This document shows positions 23,415-32,341 of a DNA stretch of 41,004 bases, piece by piece. Within the stretch, counting starts at the first letter, position 1, and each line of letters opens with the position of its first letter. Both the position numbers and the translations under genes were made by a program. This DNA comes from UMGS172 sp964424555. Its GTDB lineage: Bacteria; Bacillota; Clostridia; Oscillospirales; Acutalibacteraceae. The notes beneath the pieces were generated by a model that made no database searches, had not been told where the DNA came from, and worked only from the letters and a program-made list of their open reading frames with translations. The DNA lies in assembly GCA_964424555.1 (NCBI GenBank), contig CAYRIX010000018.1, positions 1 to 41,004 of the forward strand. The letters are read 5' to 3'.

Positions 23415-25079
23415 TTGATAAACGGAAATACTTTGCGCGATGCTTTGCTGTCGGGCGCAAACAATATTATTAACTGCAAGCAGGCAGTTGATGAGCTTAA
23501 CGTGTTCCCCGTACCTGACGGAGACACAGGTACAAATATGTCCATGACCATCGGTGCAGCTGCACATGAGTTGGCACAGCTTGATGATAACGCAACGGCT
23601 GAGTTGGTTGCAAAGACCAACGCCTCCGCTCTGCTCCGTGGTGCAAGAGGTAACTCGGGTGTTATCCTGTCACTTTTGTTCAGAGGCTTTTCCAAGGGTC
23701 TCAAGGGCAAAGAGGTTATGGGGTCCGAGGATCTTGCCAACGCTATAAAGCTCGGTGTAGATTCCGCCTACAATGCAGTTATGAAGCCTACCGAGGGAAC
23801 TATTCTTACTGTAGCACGTGTGGCCTCCGAATATGCGAGAAAGGCCTGTAATGACGGCAGAAATGTTGTTGAGACCTTTGAGTATATGCTCCAAGGAGCA
23901 CAAAAAGCTTTGGATGAGACCCCGGAGATACTGCCGGTCCTAAAAAAAGCAGGTGTTGTTGACGCAGGCGGTAAAGGCTTTGTAGTAATCTTAGAGGGTA
24001 TGCTGTCGGTCATCCGCGACGGCAAAATGATCGAGTCTGAAGAGGCACCCCAAACAGCATCTGCAGGCACCTCACAGCGCAATGCCGCAGGTGAGGCCGA
24101 AGCCGATATCACCTTCACTTACTGCACAGAGTTCATTGTTAAGCGTGATTCCTCTAATAAGGATCCTAAGTCATTGCGTGCATATCTTGAGTCGATCGGT
24201 GATTGCGTTGTCGTGGTTGACGATGACGAGATAATTAAGGTCCATGTTCACACCGATCATCCCGGTAATGCATTTGAAAAGGGTCTTACCTTCGGCCAGC
24301 TCATCAATATGAAGGTCGAGAATATGCGTGACCAGCATGAGCGTGCCAAGCATGAGGCCAAAAAAGAAACACCGGTCGCTCCTGCACAGCCTCAAAAGGC
24401 CGAGCCTGTTGCCATTGAGAAAGACTTTGGCTTCGTTGCCGTTGCCGCAGGTGAAGGCTTGCATGCCTTGTTTACCGATCTCGGCGCTGATATGATCGTT
24501 TCGGGCGGTCAGACCATGAACCCCAGCACCGATGATATCCTCAACGCCATCGAGCAGACCCCTGCTTCGACCGTTTTTGTACTGCCTAACAACAAGAACA
24601 TCATCATGGCCGCTGAACAGACAGTAAAGCTCAGCACACGCAAGGTCGTTGTTCTCCCCACACGCACCATCCCTCAGGGTATCACCGCAATGCTTAACTT
24701 TGACCCTGATTCAGATGCTGATACCAATACCGAAGCAATGCAAGCAGCTTACGCAAATGTTCAGACAGGACAGATTACGTTTGCCGCCCGTGACTCGGAT
24801 TATGACGGACATCAGATCAAAAAGGGCGAACTGTTGGCTTTGGCTAACGGAAAGGTCTCCTTCACCGAGACTGACCTTGAGAAGTGCGTAATCCAGCTTA
24901 CCAAGGACATCAGCAACGACGGTTCTGCCTTCGTTACATTGATTCACGGCGAGGATGTCAGCGAAGCTGATGCCGAGAAGATTTCGGGCGCTTTGCAGGA
25001 TGCTCTCGGCTCGGACGTAGAGGTCACTCTCGTCAACGGCGGTCAGCCGGTTTACTATTTCATCATTTCGGTAGAATAA
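23415..25079 (+). CDS. fakA: Fatty acid kinase catalytic subunit (DAK2/YloV)
   Basis: FakA phosphorylates fatty acids held by a FakB carrier to give acyl-phosphates for phospholipid synthesis. The 554-residue chain has the DAK2 kinase domain (about 1-200) with FPVPDGDTGTNMSMT (31-45), whose aspartates bind Mg-ATP, a linker, then the YloV-type middle and C-terminal domains ending in GGQPVYYFIISVE. No fakB is in the window. The start is a TTG at 23415 nine bases after AAGGAG; longer readings have no ribosome site. It overlaps nothing but is only one base from recG. Confidence 0.93.
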   Translation: MINGNTLRDALLSGANNIINCKQAVDELNVFPVPDGDTGTNMSMTIGAAAHELAQLDDNATAELVAKTNASALLRGARGNSGVILSLLFRGFSKGLKGKEVMGSEDLANAIKLGVDSAYNAVMKPTEGTILTVARVASEYARKACNDGRNVVETFEYMLQGAQKALDETPEILPVLKKAGVVDAGGKGFVVILEGMLSVIRDGKMIESEEAPQTASAGTSQRNAAGEAEADITFTYCTEFIVKRDSSNKDPKSLRAYLESIGDCVVVVDDDEIIKVHVHTDHPGNAFEKGLTFGQLINMKVENMRDQHERAKHEAKKETPVAPAQPQKAEPVAIEKDFGFVAVAAGEGLHALFTDLGADMIVSGGQTMNPSTDDILNAIEQTPASTVFVLPNNKNIIMAAEQTVKLSTRKVVVLPTRTIPQGITAMLNFDPDSDADTNTEAMQAAYANVQTGQITFAARDSDYDGHQIKKGELLALANGKVSFTETDLEKCVIQLTKDISNDGSAFVTLIHGEDVSEADAEKISGALQDALGSDVEVTLVNGGQPVYYFIISVE

Positions 25080-25080
25080 A

Positions 25081-27111
25081 ATGCGATCAGATGATAACAT
25101 CAGATACATCAAAGGCGTCGGCGAAAAACGTGCTGAGCTGTTTCGACAGCTCGGCGTGGAGAGCGTCGGCGCTCTTTTGCGCCATTACCCACGTGGGTAT
25201 ATCGACCGCTCACATCCGTTAAAGCTTCGTGAGGCACCGTTTGACCGTCCTTGTTGCATCAAAGCCAAGATATTCAGTGAAGTTCGGGAAATATATGTCC
25301 GTCACAAAATGGTGTTATACAAGTTCTTCGCCAACGACGGTGAAGAAAATGTTGAAATCACCCTTTATAATCAAAAATACGTGGCCGAAAAATTGGAATT
25401 TGGCAAAGAGTTTCTTTTTTACGGTCAGGTCAACCGCACACTTTTATCTTGTGAGATGTCTGCACCTGAAATATACGATGTTTCAGAGCAAAATGTTTGC
25501 CCTATCTATCCCCAGACTGCAGGACTTAACTCAAAAGCCATTTCCAAGATCATAAAAACGGTCTTGGAGCAGTATGTTCCCGAAGATCCGTTGCCCGAAA
25601 CCTTGCGTCAAAAATACGGATTGGTTTCGCTAAAAGAGGCGCTTTTCGGAATACATTTTCCAAAATCAGCGAAACAGCTTGAAAATGCCCGACGCAGACT
25701 TGTTTTTGAGGAGCTGTTCTTCTTGCAAACGGGTATTCTGTTTCAGAAAAGCTCACGCAGCAATTATACACCCGTGCGGATAACCGACCGTGCATTGGCT
25801 GAATTTAAATCTATACTTCCCTTCACGATGACCGAAGCGCAGGATTCAGCCGTTATGCAATGCCTGAATGATATGAACTCAGGTCGACCGATGAGCCGAC
25901 TCCTACAAGGTGACGTCGGTTCGGGCAAAACAGCGGTAGCAGCGGCACTTAGTTTTTGCGCCGTCAAAGACGGCTGGCAGACCGTTATTATGGCACCGAC
26001 CGAGGTGCTGGCACAGCAGCATTTCAAGACATTCCAAAATCTTCTCAAAAACAGCGGTATAAGAGTCGTTTTGCTGACAGGCTCAGTAACTAAAGCTACC
26101 AAAACACGCATTAAAGAAGCCACTTTAAACGGCGAATATGATATAGTCATTGGTACTCACGCAGTTTTACAGGAGGACGTGCGCTTTAAAAGATTAGGAC
26201 TTATCGTGACCGATGAACAGCACCGCTTCGGTGTAGAACAGAGGACGAGTCTTACATCCAAAGGCAATGCGCCTCATATGCTTGTTATGTCGGCAACGCC
26301 AATACCAAGAACCATGTCGCTGATTTTCTACGGAGACCTTGATATCAGTATTATTGACTCTCTCCCTCGAGGCCGTCAGCCTATTTCCACCTATCTTATT
26401 GATTCAAAGATACGCCAACGTGCTTATAATTACATCCGTGACCACCTTGACCAAGGACGGCAGGGCTATATAGTCTGCCCGATGGTTGAGGAAAGTGAAA
26501 CTAATGACCTCGCTTCGGCAGTCAAGTATTACGAGGATATAAAGGAAAACGATTTTAAAAATTATACAGTGGGTCTTTTGCACGGCAAAATGAAACCAAA
26601 AGAAAAGGATGCCGTTATGAAGGCCTTTGCCTCAGGCGAGATTCAGTTGCTGGTATCCACTACTGTTATTGAGGTCGGAATTGATGTGCCGAATGCCGTC
26701 ATTATGCTGATTGAAAATGCCGAAAGGTTTGGCTTAAGCCAGTTACATCAGCTAAGAGGCCGTATCGGCCGAGGTCAGCATGCCTCGACCTGCATCCTGC
26801 TTTCCGACCGAAGCGGCAATGAGACAAGGCAACGGTTGAAGTTCATGTGCAGTACCACCGACGGCTTCAAGGTCGCTGATGAGGACTTAAGGCTCAGAGG
26901 CCCCGGTGACTTTTTGGGCAAGCGTCAACACGGTCTGCCCGAGCTAAAAATTGCCGATCTTTCGGAGGATATGGAGCTGTTCCGTGCGGCAGGTAATGCG
27001 GCCAAGGAGTTGTACAGCACCGACCCACACCTGAACCTCCCCGAAAACCGGTGCCTCCGCCACGAGATCGCCACCCTCTTTCACACCGCAAAGACTTATG
27101 GGTATAATTAA
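25081..27111 (+). CDS. recG: ATP-dependent DNA helicase RecG
   Basis: RecG remodels stalled forks and Holliday junctions. The 676-residue protein has an N-terminal wedge/OB domain (about 55-160), Walker A GDVGSGKT (277-284), DEQH box (378-381), SATPIPRT motif III, and the C-terminal helicase half with STTVIEVGIDVPNA and QLRGRIGRG, plus the final TRG region. Length is normal. It follows fakA by one base, a pairing seen in many Firmicutes (yloV-recG), and ends the operon with a terminator. Confidence 0.97.
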   Translation: MRSDDNIRYIKGVGEKRAELFRQLGVESVGALLRHYPRGYIDRSHPLKLREAPFDRPCCIKAKIFSEVREIYVRHKMVLYKFFANDGEENVEITLYNQKYVAEKLEFGKEFLFYGQVNRTLLSCEMSAPEIYDVSEQNVCPIYPQTAGLNSKAISKIIKTVLEQYVPEDPLPETLRQKYGLVSLKEALFGIHFPKSAKQLENARRRLVFEELFFLQTGILFQKSSRSNYTPVRITDRALAEFKSILPFTMTEAQDSAVMQCLNDMNSGRPMSRLLQGDVGSGKTAVAAALSFCAVKDGWQTVIMAPTEVLAQQHFKTFQNLLKNSGIRVVLLTGSVTKATKTRIKEATLNGEYDIVIGTHAVLQEDVRFKRLGLIVTDEQHRFGVEQRTSLTSKGNAPHMLVMSATPIPRTMSLIFYGDLDISIIDSLPRGRQPISTYLIDSKIRQRAYNYIRDHLDQGRQGYIVCPMVEESETNDLASAVKYYEDIKENDFKNYTVGLLHGKMKPKEKDAVMKAFASGEIQLLVSTTVIEVGIDVPNAVIMLIENAERFGLSQLHQLRGRIGRGQHASTCILLSDRSGNETRQRLKFMCSTTDGFKVADEDLRLRGPGDFLGKRQHGLPELKIADLSEDMELFRAAGNAAKELYSTDPHLNLPENRCLRHEIATLFHTAKTYGYN

Positions 27112-27131
27112 TACTGTTTGAATTGAAAATT

Positions 27132-27165
27132 GAGGGGCTCCCTTGAGTAAAGGAACCCCTCTTTT
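27132..27165 (+). terminator. Terminator of the ymdB-recG operon
   Basis: GAGGGG...CC-TT pairs with AAGG...CCCCTC around TGAGTA-type loop, followed by TTTTA. Confidence 0.85.
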
Positions 27166-27196
27166 ACATTTTACACTTTTATATAACATATTAACC

Positions 27197-27360
27197 TATA
27201 ATGATTATAGAATGTCGAAACTCAAATAATCGTTTCGACAAGCCCGATATTCATTGCAACGGTTAAAGCCAAATTTTTAAAGAAAATTTGTGACCAAATC
27301 TGCGATTTGGTGTCGAAATAGTGCTTTTAGACCCTATTTCGACTTTCTATAACCGTTATA
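27197..27360. repeat. MITE-like element, copy A (164 bp)
   Basis: Ends are imperfect inverted repeats: TATAATGATTATAGAATGTCGAAAC against TATAACGGTTATAGAAAGTCGAAAT (22 of 25 match). Inside are hairpins such as CCAAATCTGCGATTTGG and GTCGAAATA...TATTTCGAC. The reverse complement of copy B (40258-40470) matches it along its whole length except for about 49 extra bases in B. No ORF inside. It lies between the recG terminator and the convergent araC gene. Confidence 0.85.
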
Positions 27361-27407
27361 AATGTAAAGCTGACAATAGATCTATTAGTAGCACAAAACT
27401 TCTTATT

Positions 27408-28217
27408 TTACTGAATCTTTGCTGCAGACGGTGTGCGGCCCGTTATCCTTTTGAAAACTGTGCTGAAGTAGTTCTGATCGGTGAAGCCTACCGACAGCGC
27501 CGCCTCTCTAACCGACGACCCTTGACCGAGCAGTTCTGCTGCGCGGCGCATCTTCTGACGGTTGAAATATTCCATTATACCCACACCCGCATAATACGAG
27601 AATGATTTTTGTAGGTTGATTTCACTCATGTTGCAAAGGCCTGCCAGTTCGTTAACCGAGAGACGTTCTCCGATATGCTCCGACAGGGTGTTAACAATAA
27701 ACAGATAGTTTTTTGCCCTTTGCGACACACTGCTCTGCCCCTTAACAAGGTGGGTCGCAAGTTCGATCAGCAACAGCTCTAACCGTTTTATGTAAACCAA
27801 ATAGTCATTACCCTCGGTCTTGATGTCTTTGATAACAAGGCCGCTTTTTATGTTGTAATTTTTAAAAGCAATTTCGTGCAAGGTCTTTATTTCAGAAACA
27901 TCGGGTATCTCGCACACGTGGTTTTGTATCTGTGGGATATTCTCACCTGAAAAGGTGAAAACGCTGACCGATGTCGGTCGGTTGCCTGTTACCGTGATGT
28001 TGTGAAACTGCATGGGGTTGTGCAATATGGCTTGTCCTGCCGTCAGCTCAAACACCTGAGTGTCGGCGGCAACGCTTATTGACCCGTCGGTCACACAGAC
28101 CAGCTCCCAAAAGTCATGCGACTCGCCTTTGAAACGGTAATCAGCATCAAACACCCAGGAATACGTGGTGTAAACCCGCGTTATTTTTGGGTTTTCTTTT
28201 ATTTCCAAACCTCTCAT
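27408..28217 (-). CDS. AraC-family transcriptional regulator
   Basis: The 269-residue protein has an N-terminal cupin-like sensor (about 20-100: WELVCVTDGSISV, GQAILHNPMQFHNI) and a C-terminal AraC DNA-binding domain of two helix-turn-helix motifs (about 185-268: LSVNELAGLCNMSEINLQKS and REAALSVGFTDQNYFSTVFK). Such regulators usually sense sugars. It is transcribed divergently from a Gfo/Idh/MocA oxidoreductase, the probable target. GGAG precedes the ATG by eight bases. Confidence 0.92.
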   Translation of the reverse strand: MRGLEIKENPKITRVYTTYSWVFDADYRFKGESHDFWELVCVTDGSISVAADTQVFELTAGQAILHNPMQFHNITVTGNRPTSVSVFTFSGENIPQIQNHVCEIPDVSEIKTLHEIAFKNYNIKSGLVIKDIKTEGNDYLVYIKRLELLLIELATHLVKGQSSVSQRAKNYLFIVNTLSEHIGERLSVNELAGLCNMSEINLQKSFSYYAGVGIMEYFNRQKMRRAAELLGQGSSVREAALSVGFTDQNYFSTVFKRITGRTPSAAKIQ

Positions 28218-28241
28218 TGCATATTCTCCAAATATATAAAA

Positions 28242-28278
28242 TCAAAGATTAAATATATAATATCATATATATCTTTGA
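28242..28278. promoter_or_regulatory. Inverted repeat between araC-type gene and oxidoreductase gene
   Basis: TCAAAGAT (28242-28249) and ATCTTTGA (28271-28278) are perfect 8-base inverted arms 21 bases apart in the shared, AT-rich intergenic region; a candidate regulator site. No clean promoter could be set on either strand. Confidence 0.5.
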
Positions 28279-28326
28279 AAGTAAATACAGTAAAATTAAC
28301 TAAAAGATATTTTTGGAGGTCTTTTT

Positions 28327-29613
28327 ATGAAACAGTTTACCGCAATAGTTATTGGTGCAGGCGGGCGTGGCTCACGATATACCGACCTTATGGGTGACCA
28401 GCCCGATAAGTTTAAGGTCGTCGGCGTTGCTGAGCCGATCGTTGACCGTCTGAACTACATAAAGGAAAAACACGGTGTTGAGGATGCCCATTGCTTTGAC
28501 ACTTGGGAAAAAATACTCGCTACCCCCAAATTTGCCGATATAGCCATAATTTCAACTATGGATCAGATGCACACCGAGCCTGCAATTAAAGCTCTTGAGC
28601 TTGGTTACGACCTTTTGCTTGAAAAACCTGCCGCACCCACGCCCGAGGAATGCGGAATGATATACAAAAAAGCCAAGGAATGCGGACGCAAGGTCATGGT
28701 CTGCCACGTTTTGCGTTTTTCGCCCTTCTTTATGAAGCTGAAATGGATCATCGACAGTGGTATTTTGGGTGAAGTGCTGTCAATTGAGCATCTTGAGGCT
28801 GTCGGACACGTTCATCAGAGCCACAGCTTTGTAAGAGGTAACTGGGGCAACTCGAGCCGTAGCTCATTTATGCTTTTACAGAAGTGCTGTCACGACCTTG
28901 ATATTCTGCAGTGGCTGCTCGGTAAGGAGTGCAAGCGTATTCAGTCGTTCGGCTCACGCAACCATTTCCGAATCGAAAACGCTCCTGAAGGCGCTCCCGA
29001 GCGTTGCACCGACGGTTGTCCTCATGCTGACACCTGCTATTATAATGCCGTAAGACTCTACTATGATGCCAAAACCAACGATTGGTTCCGTGATGCCTGC
29101 GCACAGAAGCCAAAGCCAACCGATGAGGAGATCTGGCACGCACTTGAGACTACTCAATACGGCAAATGCGTTTATAAGTGTGACAATGACGTTGTTGACC
29201 ATCAGACCGTTAACATGGAGTTTGAGAACGGTGCGACCGTATCTATGACTATGTCAGCCTTTACCCGTGGCGGACGAAAGACCCATCTTATGGGCACCAA
29301 AGGTGAGCTGTTCTGCAATATGGACGCCCCTGCCGATAAGGCATTTGAGTTCTTCAGCTTTGATGCAAGATGCACACGCTACCTTGATGCCGAAATAGCC
29401 ACCGCAGGTGACAGCATCGTCGGCGGTCACGGCGGCGGTGATACGGGTATCATCAACGCTCTTTATTGCTATCTTGTCGGAGAGCTTAACGAAGACCAGG
29501 TCAGCGAGATCGGCATTTCCTGCCGCAACCATATGCTGGCCTTTGCCGCCGAGGATTCCCGCCTTGCAGGCACTGTCATAAGCCTCGACGAATATATGAA
29601 GAAGTATATGTAA
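28327..29613 (+). CDS. Gfo/Idh/MocA-family oxidoreductase
   Basis: The 428-residue NAD(P)-dependent enzyme has the Rossmann loop GAGGRG (10-15) and the family signature EKPAA (99-103), whose Lys is catalytic, then the alpha/beta substrate domain with HDLDILQWLLG. A cysteine-rich middle insert (CTDGCPHADTCYY, about 223-235, with CVYKC further on) suggests a bound metal. Relatives oxidise sugars, sugar acids or inositols; substrate unknown. GGAGG precedes the ATG. Divergent AraC regulator upstream. Confidence 0.92.
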   Translation: MKQFTAIVIGAGGRGSRYTDLMGDQPDKFKVVGVAEPIVDRLNYIKEKHGVEDAHCFDTWEKILATPKFADIAIISTMDQMHTEPAIKALELGYDLLLEKPAAPTPEECGMIYKKAKECGRKVMVCHVLRFSPFFMKLKWIIDSGILGEVLSIEHLEAVGHVHQSHSFVRGNWGNSSRSSFMLLQKCCHDLDILQWLLGKECKRIQSFGSRNHFRIENAPEGAPERCTDGCPHADTCYYNAVRLYYDAKTNDWFRDACAQKPKPTDEEIWHALETTQYGKCVYKCDNDVVDHQTVNMEFENGATVSMTMSAFTRGGRKTHLMGTKGELFCNMDAPADKAFEFFSFDARCTRYLDAEIATAGDSIVGGHGGGDTGIINALYCYLVGELNEDQVSEIGISCRNHMLAFAAEDSRLAGTVISLDEYMKKYM

Positions 29614-29650
29614 TCCTCATTTTTACAACCGATATATTGCCTGTATCAAA

Positions 29651-29683
29651 CAACCCCAACCGCAAAATTTATGGTTGGGGTTG
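29651..29683. terminator. Terminator between oxidoreductase and SLOG genes
   Basis: CAACCCCAACC pairs perfectly with GGTTGGGGTTG around an 11-base AT-rich loop, between convergent genes. Confidence 0.8.
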
Positions 29684-29707
29684 TCCTTGTTTATTTGCTT
29701 AATTCAA

Positions 29708-30121
29708 TTACTGTTTTCCTTTTTTAATGGCATACTCCTTGAATTTTGCAGCTCCACCATAAATACTATTAACATGCGTCAAAACAATATCTGACTTATC
29801 TACCATCCATCTGTTACGATAGATAATAGCGACCTTTTTTGGGACTGCTTCTATTCCCTCCGGCAGTACTGTTTTGTGAGTATATGTTTTTGACTCATGC
29901 ATCGGCATATACGCCAACACAATATATACCTCTATATTATATTTCTTTTTTAAATCATCTATCGCCTTTGAAACAAATCTATCAAAATTGCCGTGGTTCC
30001 CAACATAAAATAATCTACACCCTTTTTCAGTTATAATCCGTTCAATCGTGTTATATAACTCTATCCTAATAGATTCACTGCAATCTCTATGTCCAAAAAA
30101 TGTGCAAGCAAAACCGCCCAT
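29708..30121 (-). CDS. Small SLOG-superfamily (DUF1273-like) protein
   Basis: The 137-residue protein resembles small SLOG proteins: CTFFGHRDC near the N-terminus, FYVGNHGNFDRFV (about 38-50), VLAYMP, LPEGIEAVPKKVAIIYRNRWMVDKSD and the closing YGGAAKFKEYA. SLOG domains are thought to bind or process nucleotides; such stand-alone members are common in gut Firmicutes genomes and their phages. The ATG at 30121 (after GGGTGA) is chosen because the promoter -10 box lies too close to an ATG four codons upstream. AT content is higher than in neighbouring genes, hinting at acquisition. It is divergent from an XRE regulator. Confidence 0.8.
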   Translation of the reverse strand: MGGFACTFFGHRDCSESIRIELYNTIERIITEKGCRLFYVGNHGNFDRFVSKAIDDLKKKYNIEVYIVLAYMPMHESKTYTHKTVLPEGIEAVPKKVAIIYRNRWMVDKSDIVLTHVNSIYGGAAKFKEYAIKKGKQ

Positions 30122-30137
30122 AAAATCACCCATTACA

Positions 30138-30177
30138 ATTATAGGTCAATTTCACCCTATCGTCAATAGGTCATTTT
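30138..30177. promoter_or_regulatory. SLOG-gene promoter overlapped by direct repeats (candidate operators)
   Basis: On the minus strand TTGACG (30166-30161), 17 bases, TATAAT (30143-30138). Direct repeats ATAGGTCAATTT (30141-30152) and ATAGGTCATTTT (30166-30177) cover the -10 and -35 boxes, 25 bases apart, a layout that fits repression by the neighbouring XRE protein. Confidence 0.65.
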
Positions 30178-30202
30178 GACATAATAATTTTGGGGTGATT
30201 TT

Positions 30203-30421
30203 ATGAGCCGATTGAAGGAACTTCGTTTAGAAAAAGGATTTACCCAAATCAAAATGCAAATGCTGACGGGCATAGATCAAAGTGACTACTCAAAAATCGA
30301 AAGTGGCAAACGCTACTATACTTTTGAACAATGCCGGCGGATAGCCATTGCTTTGGATACAAGTATGGATTACCTTGCCGAATTAACCGACGAAAAGAAA
30401 CCGTATCCAAGAAATAAATAA
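30203..30421 (+). CDS. XRE-family (Cro/CI-type) small transcriptional regulator
   Basis: The 72-residue protein is a single helix-turn-helix domain: LKELRLEKGFTQIKMQMLTGIDQSDYSKIESGKRY-type text, the typical XRE layout with the recognition helix after TGID. It lacks a sensor domain. It is transcribed away from the SLOG gene and shares its regulatory region. GGGGTGA lies before the ATG. A hairpin terminator follows. Confidence 0.9.
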   Translation: MSRLKELRLEKGFTQIKMQMLTGIDQSDYSKIESGKRYYTFEQCRRIAIALDTSMDYLAELTDEKKPYPRNK

Positions 30422-30426
30422 CAATT

Positions 30427-30457
30427 AAAGCCGTTTCGGTAACCCGAAACGGCTTTT
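30427..30457. terminator. Terminator between XRE gene and ftsH
   Basis: AAAGCCGTTTCGG pairs with CCGAAACGGCTTT around TAAC, with TTTT on the plus side, between convergent genes. Confidence 0.88.
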
Positions 30458-30472
30458 ACTTTTGATTAGAAT

Positions 30473-32317
30473 TTAAAAATCCAACTCGACCTCTTCCATA
30501 ATGTCACGGAAATCTTCTCCGCTGATCTTTTCATCAACAAAGAGACGTTGTGCGACCTTGTGGACCTTCTTCATATTCTTATTCAGAATATCCTTGGCCT
30601 TGTCATACTGCGACATAATGATGTCACGTACCTCGTTGTCGATAACAGAGGCCATATTGTCGGAATAGTTGGGGGTGGACGAGAAGTCACGTCCCAAGAA
30701 TACCTCATTGTTGCCCGTACCGAGCTTAACAAGACCGACCTTAGCACTCATACCGAACTTAGTAACCATATTGTGAGCCAACTCGGTAGCACGCTCGATA
30801 TCGTTGGAGGCACCTGTACAAATATCATCCTGAGTGAGCTCCTCAGCGGCACGTCCACCTAAGAGAGAGCAGATATCCTCCTCCATCTTGGTCTTGGAAA
30901 TGTGTCCGTTATCCTGCTCGGGAAGGTACATGGTAAAGCCTGCCGCCATTCCGCGAGGGATAATAGATATCTGATGGACAGGATCCTGAGTAGGCAGGAA
31001 ATAGGAAACAACAGCGTGGCCCGCCTCATGATAAGAGGTAATCATTTTGTCCTTTTCCTTTATAACTCTCGACTTCTTTTCAGCACCCATCATTACCTTG
31101 ACGGTTGCCTCTTCAATATCAGCCTCGATAATTGCCTTACGGTTTGCCCTTGCAGCAAGCAGAGCAGCCTCATTAAGGAGATTTTCAAGGTCAGCACCCG
31201 TAAAGCCTGCGGTAGATTGTGCTATTGTTTTAAGGTTGACATCAGGGCCGAGCGGCTTGCCTCTAGCGTGAACCTTTAATATTTCTTCTCTACCCTTGAC
31301 ATCGGGGTAATTTACAGTAATCTGACGGTCAAAACGTCCCGGACGGAGCAGCGCTCTATCCAAAATATCGGGACGGTTGGTTGCAGCAATGATTATAACA
31401 CCCTCATTTGCGCCAAAGCCATCCATCTCAACCAACAACTGGTTGAGGGTCTGCTCACGCTCATCGTGGCCACCGCCCAAGCCTGCTCCTCTTTGACGGC
31501 CTACAGCATCGATCTCGTCAATAAAAATGATGGCAGGAGAATTTTTCTTAGCCTGATCGAAAAGGTCACGCACACGGGATGCACCAACACCGACAAACAT
31601 TTCGACAAAGTCAGAGCCTGAGATAGAGAAGAATGGAACACCTGCTTCACCTGCAACAGCACGTGCAAGCAAGGTCTTACCTGTTCCCGGAGGGCCTACA
31701 AGCAGAACACCCTTGGGGATACGTGCGCCCAACTCGTTAAACTTCTTGGGGTCCTTAAGGAACTGAACGAGCTCAGACATCTCCTCTTTTTCCTCATCTG
31801 CGCCTGCAACATCGGCAAATGTGGTCTTGCGCTTGTCGTCCTCGGCCTTTTTGACACGAGCCTTGCCGAACGACATAGTCTTATCGCCACCCACGCCACC
31901 GCCCATTCGGCGCATTGTGAAGATAAATATGAAGATCACGATTCCGAAGATAATAACAGTCGGAAGCATGCTGATAAGCCAAGAGGCTTCACCTCCCGCC
32001 TCATAGTTTACAACTATATCGTTATCGGGCGATTCATCGGTGTTTTTAGCAAGGATCATCTCACGCACGTCATTGTAGAATACCTCGCTAACGACCTCGA
32101 TAGTATGCTCTTTCCCGTCATCACGAGTGACATAGGACAAGGTGCCGTCATAGAAATTAAGTTCAGCCTCCTTGACCTTATCCTCATGAATGAGCTGAAT
32201 AACGGTAGAATAATCCGTTTTCTCGGCTTTCTCAGAGCTGTACATCACACCCGCAATAACCATAACCAGCACCAACGGTATTGCGATGTACAATATTGTT
32301 TTCAGTACTTTATTCAT
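30473..32317 (-). CDS. ftsH: ATP-dependent zinc metalloprotease FtsH
   Basis: FtsH is a membrane-anchored AAA+ protease that removes misfolded membrane proteins and regulators. The 614-residue chain has two membrane helices (about 7-25 and 113-135) around an extracytoplasmic domain, Walker A GPPGTGKT (208-215), Walker B IIFIDEID, the second region of homology with TNRPDILDRALLRPGRFDR, and the zinc site HEAGH (430-434). Length is typical. It is the last gene of the rnj operon, 24 bases after hpt, an hpt-ftsH order common in Firmicutes. Confidence 0.97.
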   Translation of the reverse strand: MNKVLKTILYIAIPLVLVMVIAGVMYSSEKAEKTDYSTVIQLIHEDKVKEAELNFYDGTLSYVTRDDGKEHTIEVVSEVFYNDVREMILAKNTDESPDNDIVVNYEAGGEASWLISMLPTVIIFGIVIFIFIFTMRRMGGGVGGDKTMSFGKARVKKAEDDKRKTTFADVAGADEEKEEMSELVQFLKDPKKFNELGARIPKGVLLVGPPGTGKTLLARAVAGEAGVPFFSISGSDFVEMFVGVGASRVRDLFDQAKKNSPAIIFIDEIDAVGRQRGAGLGGGHDEREQTLNQLLVEMDGFGANEGVIIIAATNRPDILDRALLRPGRFDRQITVNYPDVKGREEILKVHARGKPLGPDVNLKTIAQSTAGFTGADLENLLNEAALLAARANRKAIIEADIEEATVKVMMGAEKKSRVIKEKDKMITSYHEAGHAVVSYFLPTQDPVHQISIIPRGMAAGFTMYLPEQDNGHISKTKMEEDICSLLGGRAAEELTQDDICTGASNDIERATELAHNMVTKFGMSAKVGLVKLGTGNNEVFLGRDFSSTPNYSDNMASVIDNEVRDIIMSQYDKAKDILNKNMKKVHKVAQRLFVDEKISGEDFRDIMEEVELDF

Positions 32318-32341
32318 TTTGAACTCCCTTCAGGAACTTTA

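Noticed and set aside
27197..27360. CRISPR repeat or array
   Set aside because: The palindromic units are unequal, not regularly spaced, and the whole block is a repeated element, with no cas gene in the window.
30176..30181. TTGACA as a -35 box for the XRE gene
   Set aside because: A -10 box 17 bases on would overlap the XRE start codon; the hexamer more likely belongs to the operator repeat.
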